Assembly: GCF_000485595.1 (NCBI RefSeq)
Contig: NW_014577062.1
Span: forward strand, 1,183,460-1,214,056
Length of the DNA: 30,597 nt
Origin: Priapulus caudatus
Lineage: Eukaryota; Priapulida; Priapulimorpha; Priapulimorphida; Priapulidae
Direction: 5' to 3'
Each line of letters begins with the position of its first letter. Position 1 is the first letter of the stretch. Below, in pieces: positions 1 through 9,403 of the stretch. The notes below the pieces were generated by a model. The model made no database searches. It worked only from the letters and a program-made list of their open reading frames with translations, and was not told where the DNA came from. The position numbers and the translations under genes are program-made.

Positions 1-16
1 CTCTCTCTCTACTCTC

Positions 17-71
<55 letters not shown>

Positions 72-330
72 CTCGCTCTCTTCTCTCTCTCTCTCTCTCT
101 CTCTCTCGCTCTCCCCCTCCCTCCCTCTCTCCTTCGCTCTCCCTTCTCTTAATCCCGGTGGCGGTCTATGCTATCCCTCTCTATCCATCTATCATCTTTC
201 TTTCTTTCTTTCTTACTTTCGCTCGCTAGCTCAACCTCTAAAGCGCGCCCTCTCTTCCTCCCTCCGTCCCTCCCTCCCTCCCTCTCTCCGCTCGCTCCCA
301 TTTGTCTCCCTCCTTCCCGGCATGCAGCGC
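1..330. repeat. (CT)n / polypyrimidine tract
   Basis: The top strand is almost entirely pyrimidine. A long (CT)n run is followed by CCCT-rich and TTTC-rich runs. It is low-complexity sequence; the open reading frames in it come from the repeat and are not genes. Such tracts can adopt triplex (H-DNA) structure, which is inference here. Confidence 0.95.
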
Positions 331-640
331 ACGCAGCAGCAGCAGCTCGCTAGGCGCTGTGCATCGCACGATCGGCGGCGATAAGCAAAAGAAAAAAAAG
401 CGAATTAAAATTCCTTGTTTTGCGGCGAAAACTTTCATTTCACGCGCCGCCGAGTCGCGCGCGTGATTCGTTTCGCTGCTGCTGCCGATCCGGAGCCGAC
501 GCCGCCGACGAATTACGAACGAGCCAAAAAAAACAGAGAAACGATCCTGCGCCTGCGCGGCGGCTACGTCTGTCGGCGAGCTGTCACGTGACTGTAGACG
601 GCTTCACGATGGCCGTAGATGGTGGCGATGTCGCTAAGCT
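331..640. other. GC- and CpG-rich unique segment, function unknown
   Basis: This stretch is rich in CpG (many CGCCG, GCGCG and CGACG words) compared with the AT-rich sequence further on. No conserved protein is recognisable. It could be a promoter or non-coding first exon of a gene, but no TATA box or clear splice donor fixes this. Confidence 0.3.
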
Positions 641-670
641 GGGGGAGGTACATTGGGAGAGAGGGCGGCG

Positions 671-860
671 GGGTGGGGTGTGAGAAGGCACACAGGGAGA
701 GAGTGTGGTAGGATGGGGTGTGGGAAGGCACACAGGGAGAGAGTGTGGTAGGATGGGGTGTGGGAAGGCACACAGGAACGGAGTGTGGTAGGATGGGGTG
801 TGGGAAGGCACACAGGGAGGGAGTGTGGTAGGATGGGGTGTGGGAAGGCACACAGAGCGA
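671..860. repeat. 40-bp minisatellite
   Basis: About five tandem copies of a 40-bp unit containing TGGGAAGGCACACAGGGAG and GAGTGTGGTAGGATGGGG start at 681, 721, 761, 801 and 841. A decayed copy follows around 881 and another fragment near 1000. Forty is not a multiple of three, so the minus-strand frames read different phases of the same repeat as proline/serine-rich peptides. These are not genes. Confidence 0.9.
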
Positions 861-950
861 GAGAGAGAGGGCGGGGTTGGGTGTGGGAAGCTACACAGTG
901 AAGGGAGGAAGGGTGTGGGACAGACCACTAAAAAAGAGAGCGGGTGGGAT

Positions 951-991
951 CTTGGAGTAATCATTCTGAATGATTATATAATTACTCCAAG
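951..991. repeat. Imperfect 41-bp palindrome
   Basis: The arms CTTGGAGTAAT (951-961) and ATTACTCCAAG (981-991) are perfectly inverted, and the interior contains a second small hairpin (CATT/AATG). It interrupts sequence resembling the neighbouring minisatellite unit, so it may be a tiny inserted element. No target duplication is certain. Confidence 0.7.
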
Positions 992-1200
992 GTGGGGTGT
1001 AGGAAGGCACACGCTGAGAGAAGAGACGGCAGAGTAGGGGTGGGATGAGAGCGTGAGAGAGATGTTCACGGCGGGGATGGCAGCGGGGGGATGCGGAATG
1101 CGACGGAGAGACGAGAGCATCAACAGGAAGAGGCAGCTGATCTAGATTCCTCTCCGATATTCAATAACGCTCACGTCGGTTGCGATCTCACGCTCGATAC

Positions 1201-1291
1201 GTCACCAACGCCTGCTCTCTATCTCCCTCTCTCCCTCCCTACTCTCTCGCTCTCCATCTCTATCTATCTTTATCTCGCGCGCGCGCTCTCT

Positions 1292-1326
<35 letters not shown>

Positions 1327-1513
1327 TTCTCTGCCTTTCTCTCTCTGTGTGTCTGTCTCACCCCCGCTTTCTTTCTTTCATTCTCTCTCTCTCTGTGTCC
1401 CTCTTTCCTTCTCTTTCCACTTCTCTCTTACACTTTCGTCCCGCTTTCTCTCTCTGTACCTCTCACTCCCTCTCTTTCTATTTCTCTCTTACACCTTCCC
1501 GTTCCCTTTCTCG

Positions 1514-1571
<58 letters not shown>

Positions 1572-1589
1572 TCATCTCCCCCTCTCGTG

Positions 1590-1624
<35 letters not shown>

Positions 1625-1652
1625 ATCCTCTCCCCCTCCCCCCACACACACG
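1201..1652. repeat. CT-rich tract with (CT)n and (AC)n microsatellites
   Basis: A long pyrimidine-rich tract contains (CT)n at about 1515-1553, (AC)n at about 1553-1571 and (AC)n at about 1600-1625. All three plus-strand frames stay open because the repeat lacks stop codons. The Ser/Leu/Phe/His/Thr peptides they encode have no gene-like composition. Confidence 0.95.
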
Positions 1653-1656
1653 CACA

Positions 1657-1700
1657 AAAACCTACCTATTTTAATCGCGCGATTAAAATAGGTAGGTTTT
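1657..1700. repeat. Perfect 44-bp palindrome
   Basis: The arms of 22 nt begin AAAACCTACCTATTTTAAT and meet at a CGCGCG centre with no spacer. As single-stranded DNA or RNA it would form an uninterrupted hairpin. It sits directly after the (AC)n repeat. Confidence 0.95.
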
Positions 1701-1891
1701 GGCGGTAATGGCCTTCCATACTATGCCACTACTTCATCCCCGCGGCACACGCACACACGCACGTACACATGAGCATTACTGATTATAATGCACACTAGAT
1801 GGCAGCACGATGCAATTTTACGGTTCAACTACACTACTGATATCAGATTCTGTATGTAAACGTCTGTACGTGTCGACTCTATACGTAATAG

Positions 1892-1928
1892 CATAGATAT
1901 ACACAACAATGTGTTGTGTATATCTATG
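1892..1928. repeat. Perfect 17-bp hairpin with 3-nt loop
   Basis: The arms at 1892-1908 (CATAGATATACACAACA) and 1912-1928 are exact reverse complements, separated by ATG. It has no flanking oligo-T and no recognised RNA family. Confidence 0.9.
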
Positions 1929-3011
1929 GTAATAGATATCATTGGTCTAATACAGGGTCGTATCTAGGTGTTGTACAACAGTAGTGAGTAGAAGGCGTCC
2001 ATAGGCAGCAGGCCTGAATAAGCATCGAACAGAGATTAATTAAAAATACTCACTGTTTCGTCGCATACACAACATACACGTTATACATGTTAATAACTAA
2101 CTACAGATTCATGCTTTATGCTCCGTTCGAAACTTTTGCCAGCTCTTTGATGCGGATTTCTACAAAGTAGTCGGATCACGTCTCAAACACAAAAATGACC
2201 AACCGGTCACCATGGCTACGCCACTTGACGGAATGTCACAACTACACGACAAGACCAGTGCCAGTGGCGGCACCACGATTGTCAAAGTGGTAAGCCGATG
2301 GGATTGGCAAGATCGCACCACGATTGGCAAGCCGAGGGCAAGGACAAATGTAGGGGGTGGGGGCAAAATGTTATGATCGTGTAGCGCCAATTCGAGCACG
2401 TAGCGCAAGAAATAATGGGTCTTACGGCCCCTGATGTGGTGGAATTACGGCATTACGGAATTACGGCCCCTGATGTGGTGGGGTTTAAGGAAGCTCTGAG
2501 CATTTTTAGCATTTTTGAGGTGAAAATCAAGACTCTGTCACTCTGTATATGCCTTAAACAGAGAAATAAACACGCGTGTAGACCACTTCTGATCCATATC
2601 CAAACTTCTAATTTTACTGTAGTGCGCTAGTGTTGTAAATCAAAGCTATCCGCGGAAATTGCTGTTATGCGGAAAAATAAAGGGGAAAATCGTAGTGGCG
2701 GAAATAGAATAAGAAAGCAGAAATTTTCCGCCAAAATCCGAAGGATTGGGAGGGTTGCCACTCGATAAGAATTCAAATAACATAGACTAGGGTTAAAACC
2801 CAAAGATTGAAAGGCAACATTTAGGCCTATGGATTAAAATAAATATTGTCATTGCTCCTGTGAACTGTGTCCTTAAAACTTTTGTACAGGAGCTGATTGG
2901 GGGGAAGGCTCCCCTTGGTACCGCCACTGAATATAACAAACATTTCCCCTGTTCTCTATTAATGACGCAATTTCTCCCGACCCCGTTAGATGACGTTTAT
3001 GACTCTACAGG
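1929..3011. other. Non-coding region with short local duplications
   Basis: No protein or RNA gene is recognisable. Two short tandem duplications are visible: a CACCACGATTG-containing unit at 2271 and again at 2316, and a 21-bp unit containing TTACGGCCCCTGATGTGG at 2422-2442 and 2461-2481. The rest appears to be unique AT-rich sequence. Confidence 0.6.
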
Positions 3012-3047
3012 GGTTCGAATCCCATGCGCGTAGCGAACATTTTTTTT
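3012..3047 (+). other. Pol III B-box-like motif followed by T8
   Basis: GGTTCGAATCC at 3012-3022 matches the tRNA T-arm and Pol III B-box pattern, and a run of eight T follows at 3040-3047, as in a Pol III terminator. No full tRNA cloverleaf can be built: no 7-bp acceptor partner and no A box are found at the right distance. It may be the tail of a decayed tRNA-derived SINE, or chance. Confidence 0.25.
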
Positions 3048-3059
3048 CCATTTAATCTG

Positions 3060-3747
3060 TCTTCTCTCTGTCTTTACCAACCCCCCTATCTCGTCCGCGA
3101 CGCTGTCCAATAGGCCATAACGCAATTAAGTGTAATTATTCTCCTGCGCAATACCGCCCAGTGGATAGCGTCGTAGACGTCATAGGTATTTGTTAAAAGC
3201 ATAGAGGCCAGCGTCCACACTCAGTGGTGTAGACTGTGTGATACATAGCACAGCAGCAGCAGCACTTGTAATACTGGGAATTCTTTCAAGTGAAAGCTGC
3301 ATGGTTCCTGGATTTCATGAATGACTAGTTCATGATGTGGCTATCTCATTTAAATTATGTAAATGTATTGCTCTTGGTCGAGTTGTTTAATATCTAAAGA
3401 CCGAGTATATAGAATAAATTTTAACTTATTACGCACTTTTAGGCCCACATGTTTGAGCTACGTCACGTACGTGTATGGCTATGGAGTACTAAGTAATCTT
3501 CTTAAGTCACTTTTACACCGCATATACAGGTATACCACATGTCTCTGTAGTATAATATGTGCTCTTGATGCTATATTATGATTATTAAATTGAAAAAACA
3601 CCTATATGAGTTTCCCAATTGAAAAGTTTCCGACGCACACACAGTGCAAAACATCGGTGACTTAAAACTTCCCAACTGGTTCTACATACCTGTATTCTAT
3701 ATCTATGGTGTTTAATGCGTCGCTGCGTGTACCTGTGACCGCGTGTT
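3060..3747. other. Non-coding, no recognisable feature
   Basis: I see no conserved coding frame, RNA gene or clear repeat here apart from a short CAG run near 3251. Confidence 0.5.
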
Positions 3748-3753
3748 AGTATA

Positions 3754-4208
3754 CAGGCCCGTAGCCAGCTCTATATTGGGGGGGGGGGGGTTCGTTTTTC
3801 AATGTTGGAAATTTGCTCGGCAGGGGCGTGTACAGGATTTGTCCCAGGGGGTTGTCTAACCGTACCGGCCCTCCCCCAGAAATTTTTTAAAATTAGACCC
3901 CCTCAGATGCGTTTTCAGCAGGAGCAAGGGGGGGTCCGGACTCCCTGGACCCCCCCTGTACACGCCCCTGCTCGGGCGCGAAGCGACCAGGCGAGGGAGC
4001 CAAGCGACCGAGCGGGGGGAGGGTGTGGGAGGGGAGTGTTCACTGTTCACCCTCCCGCACGATGGAGATTTTGCAATTATTACACTAAAATGGAGCGACC
4101 TGAGGTGAAATTCTTGCAATTTTTCAACAAAAAAATTTGTTTGCTTGGGGGGGGGCTTGGGGGGAGGGTTCGTTCGAACCCCCCGAACCCCCCCTGGCTA
4201 CGGGCCTG
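3754..4208. mobile_element. MITE with CAGGCCCGTAGCCAG ends (outer element)
   Basis: The left end CAGGCCCGTAGCCAG (3754-3768) is the exact inverse of the right end CTGGCTACGGGCCTG (4194-4208). Both flanks carry the direct repeat AGTATA (3748-3753 and 4209-4214), a 6-bp target-site duplication. Subterminal G-runs next to TTCG on the left and CGAAC-CCCC on the right extend the symmetry. There is no transposase, so the element is non-autonomous. CAGG termini with a 6-bp duplication fit a hAT-like family, which is an inference from ends only. It is interrupted by a second MITE at 3821-3970. Confidence 0.85.
3821..3970. mobile_element. 150-bp MITE nested in the 3754-4208 element
   Basis: The termini CAGGGGCGTGTACAGG (3821-3836) and CCTGTACACGCCCCTG (3955-3970) are perfect 16-bp inverted repeats. 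The flanks carry a 5-bp direct repeat CTCGG (3816-3820 and 3971-3975). There is no coding capacity. It must be younger than its host element because it lies wholly inside it. Confidence 0.85.
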
Positions 4209-4214
4209 AGTATA

Positions 4215-4930
4215 TACACTGGCATATGCAACCGCCCATTTTCGGTGCTTGTACATGCCCCAGCCCCCCCACTCAGTGTTAGTTAGGGTACGCATATGCT
4301 CGTTCCCTCCCTTTGAAAGCACCCCCTATCTCAGGACTGCTAAATTTTCTGAACCCCCCTTTTGCGGGCTTTTTGCGGGTTTTCCTGCCTTGGAGACCCC
4401 CCTAAATCCGGAACACTGCTCAATGTACCCCCTATCTCAGGTGAGCTCTCATTCCAACCGTAGTGACGTTAGTGTAGCGTGTGGAACTGTCGAACCAGTC
4501 TACACTATACGTAGTGTAGAGTTCAGTGATTGAGGGGAACTAGGGGGCAATATTTTTACATTTCAAAATTAAATAATCCTAAATGAGCTTTCAAAACTAG
4601 CAGGAATTTCAGGAATTTGATCCCGGGATTTGATAAAGTTTTCTATGATATTCAAGATGAAAGAGAGAGAGGAAAAACACCCCCTTTTTAAAGAAATCTC
4701 GGGTGAAAAGTCAAATACACCTTTTTTTACAATTCTTGGGCCGGATTTTGTCGCGCGAAAAATACCTCTTTACCGAAGATTTTGGGAACGCGCATGCGGT
4801 CCCTCCGACCTCGGAGTGGGGGGGCCGGGGTACATGCAGGTGCGTGCGTGTACTTTATGTATATTATACACTACAAACACAGGCTACTCATCAATGGCTA
4901 GGGAAATGCGCAATTTCTAATCCATATACA
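4215..4930. other. Degenerate repeat-like sequence with C-runs
   Basis: No gene is recognised. CCCCCTATCTCAGG occurs twice (near 4323 and 4428). Several blocks have the pattern of old transposon sequence, with repeated C-runs followed by TTTT and CGCGCATGCGGTCCC. A hairpin with 8-bp arms CTACACTA/TAGTGTAG lies at 4500-4519. The family is not identified. Confidence 0.4.
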
Positions 4931-5375
4931 GCCCTGCGCACATGCACGTGAGTGACTCAAGTAAAATGACGCATGAGTCATTTTACTCACGTGTGCGGCG
5001 GATTTTCGTTGAGTAATTTGACGCATGCGTCATTTTACTCACGTGTGCGACGGATTTTCGTTGAGTAATTTGACGCATGCGTCATTTTACTCAATATCAA
5101 ACGTGTTTGATAATTTTTGACTCATGCGCCATTTTACTCAACGTGTGCGCGCGCTGAGTAAATGTACTCAACACTCAACTAGGTATACTCACAGTGCGTC
5201 GTTTAAATCATTGTGCGCCCAGTATTGGCTGCGCACAGTCACGTGATCTGCAGTTACCACTTATTCCTTGAGTAATTTTACTCACGTGTGCGGCGAACGC
5301 TGAAAATATTACGCGTGAGTATTTTGACTCATGCGTCATTTGACTTGAGTAAAATTACTCACGTGTGCGCCGGGC
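4931..5375. mobile_element. Palindrome-rich MITE with clustered CACGTG and AP-1-like sites
   Basis: The left end (GCCCTGCGCAC, 4931) and the right end (GTGCGCCGGGC, ending 5375) are inverted with small differences. The symmetry continues inward through CACGTGAGT, CTCAAGT and AAATGACGCATGAGTCA. A 52-bp unit repeats in tandem about 2.5 times from 4967. CACGTG occurs six times (4945, 4988, 5040, 5240, 5283, 5360). TGACTCA or its reverse complement occurs four times (4953, 4974, 5118, 5325), and TGACGCATGCGTCA is a perfect palindrome at 5019 and 5071. No target duplication is clear, so the ends are approximate. It has no coding capacity. Confidence 0.65.
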
Positions 5376-6050
5376 TTACGTTAGGAGTCGATGCATTGAA
5401 CTTGAATATGTATGTATCCGTTGATTTGTAGATTGTAGCCCTTTTCGCTCTCCATCTCTCCCTCTCTGTCATCTCTTTTTATTTCGTGTGCGCGTGCGAA
5501 CCAAAACTTGCCGAACGTCTTTGTGGGTTACACTCTCACTATAGCAGATTTACAATGAGACCGCCGTTTAAACTAATGGTTTATAAATCAGTACAAGAGA
5601 AAGTTAGAAAGCAGCTAGTACGACAGAATATAACACGTACTCTAGTTATATATATGTATGCCTAAAGGGCACATGTAGAATTAGGTCTTTAATTTTAGTT
5701 AGAGCGGCCATAATTACTAACCCGCGGCTATGGCCATGCATATACTATACGTTAGTGAAGATCTGGGTCTGCCTCTACCCGTAATAAAACCCAGAACAGG
5801 TTTAGGCAGGCGATTGTATTCTCTGCGTAACACATATTACGTGTTTAAAAATAGAAAATAAATTGTATATTCTGTGTTGTCACCATGTCGGTATGAGTTG
5901 AAATTACAGATAGCAAGTAGGGGACAAGACTCAATTATGGGGAAATTTGGCAATTTATAGATATATCTCCAGAGCAGCAATAAATAATAAAAATATAATC
6001 TTTGGTGGCACAAATCGGCTAAAAATATATGAAGTGCAGGAGCACATATA
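5376..6050. other. Non-coding, no recognisable feature
   Basis: AT-rich sequence with no conserved frame and no clear repeat. A short pyrimidine patch lies near 5445-5480. Confidence 0.5.
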
Positions 6051-6103
6051 TATGTATTCTATTATATATATACACACAAATATATATATATATATATAAA
6101 AAT

Positions 6104-6163
<60 letters not shown>
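6051..6163. repeat. (TA)n microsatellite
   Basis: Almost pure alternating TA with a few interruptions. Its minus-strand reading gives an Ile/Tyr repeat peptide that is not a gene. Confidence 0.95.
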
Positions 6164-6166
<3 letters not shown>

Positions 6167-6909
6167 TTCTCCGTTACAATCCCGTCAACTATTAAGAATC
6201 TTTGTTAGAAGGTTATATAGCGACATCCACCACGGTAAGATATATATACTGCAGCTGTGATCTAAATATACAGTTATTATTCTGTATATGATTCTTATAT
6301 TATGTGATAATGTATACACTTGTAGCTAGATATGTACTATTATCAATTATCAATTATTATATCAAGGTACTATCGTTTTCCTCTTTTCCGTTATTCACGA
6401 TATATTATTTAGTAGCTGCCTTGTCAGCCGCTAAGAAAAAAACCGCTGTGTGATGTCACGTAAAATGATCACGTGATACATGTTGCCGATGCTTGCCCGG
6501 CGCCATCTTTGTTAGTAAGGAATCTTTATTCTCTGTTATTTTGTGCCTTCCATTGACCGTACGGTATTCTGACGGTCCTGTTCAAATTTTTTAGATAGAA
6601 TTAACTTAGTCGTGCATATTTTAATTTATGTGGACGTAGACGTACTTGCTTGAAGAACGGGTTAAATAGATTATAAATGAATAGATATTTGTGCGAGCTG
6701 TACCCTAGGCCAGCAACTACAATTGAGTACAAAGCAACAACAAAGCAATCGAGTACAACAGTTTGCCGTAATAAGTGGAATTTCTATAATGACTGCTGCT
6801 TCATTAACTGGGGTGTCTAACATTATCAGCAGTTTCTGGTAAGTGTTTTTTTTTAATGTCAAGCAGTTCAGTAATGTAATTGTAATGCTCAACTTCTCAA
6901 GGGGTCGTT
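6164..6909. other. Non-coding AT-rich region
   Basis: No recognisable gene. The only notable short words are a TGATGTCACGT and a GATCACGTGATAC motif at 6451-6479; both are isolated. It also lacks a long inverted repeat. Confidence 0.45.
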
Positions 6910-7124
6910 GTCGTATCAGGTACTACAGATATGTACCCGAGGTACATATATGTATTGTATACACAAAGTGTACCAGACTTGTACTACAGAAGTGTACTCT
7001 AACCATAACACCAACCCTAACCCTAACCCTCATAGTCATATAAAAATATAAACATAATAGTATTAATACTAAACAACCTAAAACTACCTCGGTTACATAT
7101 CTGTAGTAGCCTACCTGATACGAC
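6910..7124. repeat. Foldback pair flanking a telomere-like motif
   Basis: The left arm at 6910-6944 (GTCGTATCAGGTACTACAG and onward to CCGAGGTA) and the right arm at 7085-7124 are inverted copies with a 5-nt indel and one mismatch. They enclose about 140 bp that includes exactly three AACCCT units at 7013-7030, preceded by the related words AACCATAACACC. It looks like a small foldback or MITE-type element. No coding capacity, and no certain target duplication. Confidence 0.7.
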
Positions 7125-7974
7125 ATCGACCCCATCTGCGTCAGTAATGACAGTATAAAGCCATGAATTGATTTCATTTGTGTTGTGTATGGGCACTGAG
7201 AGTGAGAGTGAGTCAGTGAGTGAGACTGAGTCACTGAATGAGATTTCAATTTTCAGCAGCCTCTTGCTAGGAGTGAGTTGCAGCAACTGAGATTGTGGAT
7301 GAAAATGAGGCTGAAAGTCAGTGTGAACATGATGAATGACTAGACAGGGCATGAATTTAAGATTTTTTGCACTGGCCCAGAGCCTTTCTTACCAGCCCTC
7401 ACAAATTTTGTTTGTGAAATCAATGTCATGTTTTACGCTTGCATTCTCGATTTCAAATTTGTGAAATGTTGATAAAATATTGTGTGATATCCTAGGTAAA
7501 ACAGTAATGTAGGCTATTTGCTCGTTAATGCTATAAATAAAAATGTAGGTACTTGCTAACACGGCTGAAACCACCGGCTCGGAAGGCTGGTGTTTTGCCA
7601 ATGTTACCGGCCCTCCAAATGATTTGCCGGCATATGCCGGTGGGCTGGTGCTAATTTCACACCCTACTAGAGTAGACATCTAGATACAATAATGTAACCC
7701 AACAAGAGTAGGGTTACAATGCGAGCCTATTCTTTTCTTTGGAGGAGCCATTGAATGATTCACTCAGGGCGGTTTTATGGTGCGTTTTTCGAGACTACAA
7801 CTTCCAAACTGGGTTTATTCTAAACACGAACCTTTCTCCACTATCCTGGGACTTACTATGTATCACAATACTCTGTATTAAACTATTATAACCTGTTACA
7901 AAATTTCGAAGTGACGAGCGGCGACATTTCGAGCGCCATTTCTGTTGACCTGTGACGTACAGATTCTCAATGCT
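7125..7974. other. Non-coding region with GAGT-rich patch
   Basis: A GAGT/GTGA-rich patch lies at 7195-7243. A perfect 14-bp palindrome CCGGCATATGCCGG lies at 7627-7640. GCTAATTTCACACCCTA at 7650-7666 resembles, in reverse, the CAGGGTGNNAAATTAAC end of the hAT-like family seen at 10177 and 20836, so a decayed copy may end here. No gene is supported. Confidence 0.4.
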
Positions 7975-8057
7975 CATAGCGTTCGGCTAACTTCGTCATG
8001 ACTGACAGCAGGCTTCCCATGATACATTCGATCTTGGAGTCTTAGCCGAACGCTATG
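7975..8057. repeat. Inverted repeat, 16-bp arms
   Basis: CATAGCGTTCGGCTAA (7975-7990) and its exact reverse complement (8042-8057) flank 51 bp. Similar words continue outside both arms, but in direct orientation. No gene or known RNA is recognised. Confidence 0.75.
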
Positions 8058-8387
8058 CGAATCTCAACGGCTCGACCTACGCTCTTAATATTCGATGTAT
8101 AGCGTGATGGGGAGGAAACCCATCACCAGTGTGAAATTTGAGGTCAAAGGGCAGTTGGGGAAAGGTCAGATATCAGACATTTTATGAGGACATGGTCTAA
8201 TGGACCGAGTGCAAAACTTTTTTGTTTCAGTGCTGACCTACCATTTTTATCACTTTATTGAAAGGACCATGAAATCTACTTTCCGCTGACATGCGAAGAG
8301 TAAGTGTCTGATAACCTTTTGACCCTCAAGAGGAGGGTTAAACATGGATTTGTTGACTGTTAAAGGCATAATAAGCCCATTGATTCA
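8058..8387. other. Non-coding, no recognisable feature
   Basis: No conserved frame or clear repeat is seen. Confidence 0.45.
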
Positions 8388-9016
8388 GCAATGTTGACGA
8401 ATGCTAGAGTAAAGTCGTGGCACCTTGTGTAGTTAATAAGTACGTAACCTTATAGCCTACCGCGTATTAGTTTGTCCAATATCACTGCTGGTTACATTAC
8501 AAGCAAGACTTGTAATCGGTTGTTGATATATATTCATTTACGTGCAGTAAATGTCATCCAGGAGTTAAGCGATGAGTCGCCGATGACGTAAACATTTTTG
8601 CGGCCCGTATGTTTTGGACGCCAGATGAAATGGAGGTGTCAGCGGTGTATCCACGGCTACGGACTGAACATGGAAATGGAGTAAAACACACGTACTAATC
8701 ACGGACGCACATGGACAGCCCTGACAAAAAGTTTCTTATCACGAGCGTCCGTGTTTACGAAATCACTGATGATAGCATTGCGTACGGCCGAGCATGCGTG
8801 CGAAAATGTCCGGTGCACTATAAATCTGTATCACACCCGCTTCGCCGGCAGCGGTTTGAAACTGTACAACTGATTTCTTGGACTGCGGATTTCAATTAGA
8901 CATTTCTTAGTAACCAGCAGTGATATTGGACAAACTAATACGCGTTTGGCTATAAGGTAATGTACTTATTGACAACTATACAAGGTGCCAGTTACTCTAG
9001 CATTCGTCAACATTGC
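8388..9016. mobile_element. 629-bp inverted-repeat element (long-TIR MITE)
   Basis: The left arm 8388-8495 starts GCAATGTTGACGAATGC and ends with GTAAC. The right arm 8910-9016 is its reverse complement over about 108 bp with only scattered differences. The 414-bp interior is single copy in the window and more GC-rich; it includes a short open frame at 8711-8899 with no recognised domain. There is no transposase and no certain target duplication. Confidence 0.8.
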
Positions 9017-9403
9017 ATAATCCCCTTCCCCCACCCTCCCCAGGTTTTTTTTTTTTAATTGGTGGTCTGTCAGATGTACATGGCGCCATAACATTGATTC
9101 ACCTTAAAGTAAGAATCAGACAATATGTTTTTAAATGTTGCCAAAACGTTTTAATACGGAAAATTGTGAGATATACACGTATCTATCAATTCAGTTCACT
9201 TTTGGGTCCTTTTGGAAATTGTTGAACTTTCATTTTCATAGACTTCGAATGGTATTTATATATATATATGTTTTTTTGGGGGGTAATAAAAGGGTAATGC
9301 GGGACCAAAAAGCAGATGCGGCAGGGCCTGAGAAACAAACAATAATTTTTTTGGCCTTATTTGTTAATATTTATTGTTAAGGCTTGAGTGGAATGTATTG
9401 TTA

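Noticed and set aside
564-964. Minus-strand Pro/His/Ser-rich frames of 95 and 126 codons
   Set aside because: Products of the 40-bp minisatellite read in different phases.
1091-1708. 205-, 164- and 114-codon frames in the CT/AC tract
   Set aside because: Open in several frames only because (CT)n and (AC)n lack stop codons; the composition is pure repeat.
3012-3047. tRNA gene
   Set aside because: Only a T-arm-like motif; no acceptor, D-arm or anticodon arm can be paired upstream.
5955-6167. Ile/Tyr repeat frame on the minus strand
   Set aside because: Encoded by (TA)n.
7013-7030. Chromosome end or true telomere
   Set aside because: Only three AACCCT units lie inside a foldback pair, with normal sequence on both sides.
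8711-8899. 62-codon frame inside the inverted-repeat element
   Set aside because: No resemblance to a transposase or other known domain; length compatible with chance.
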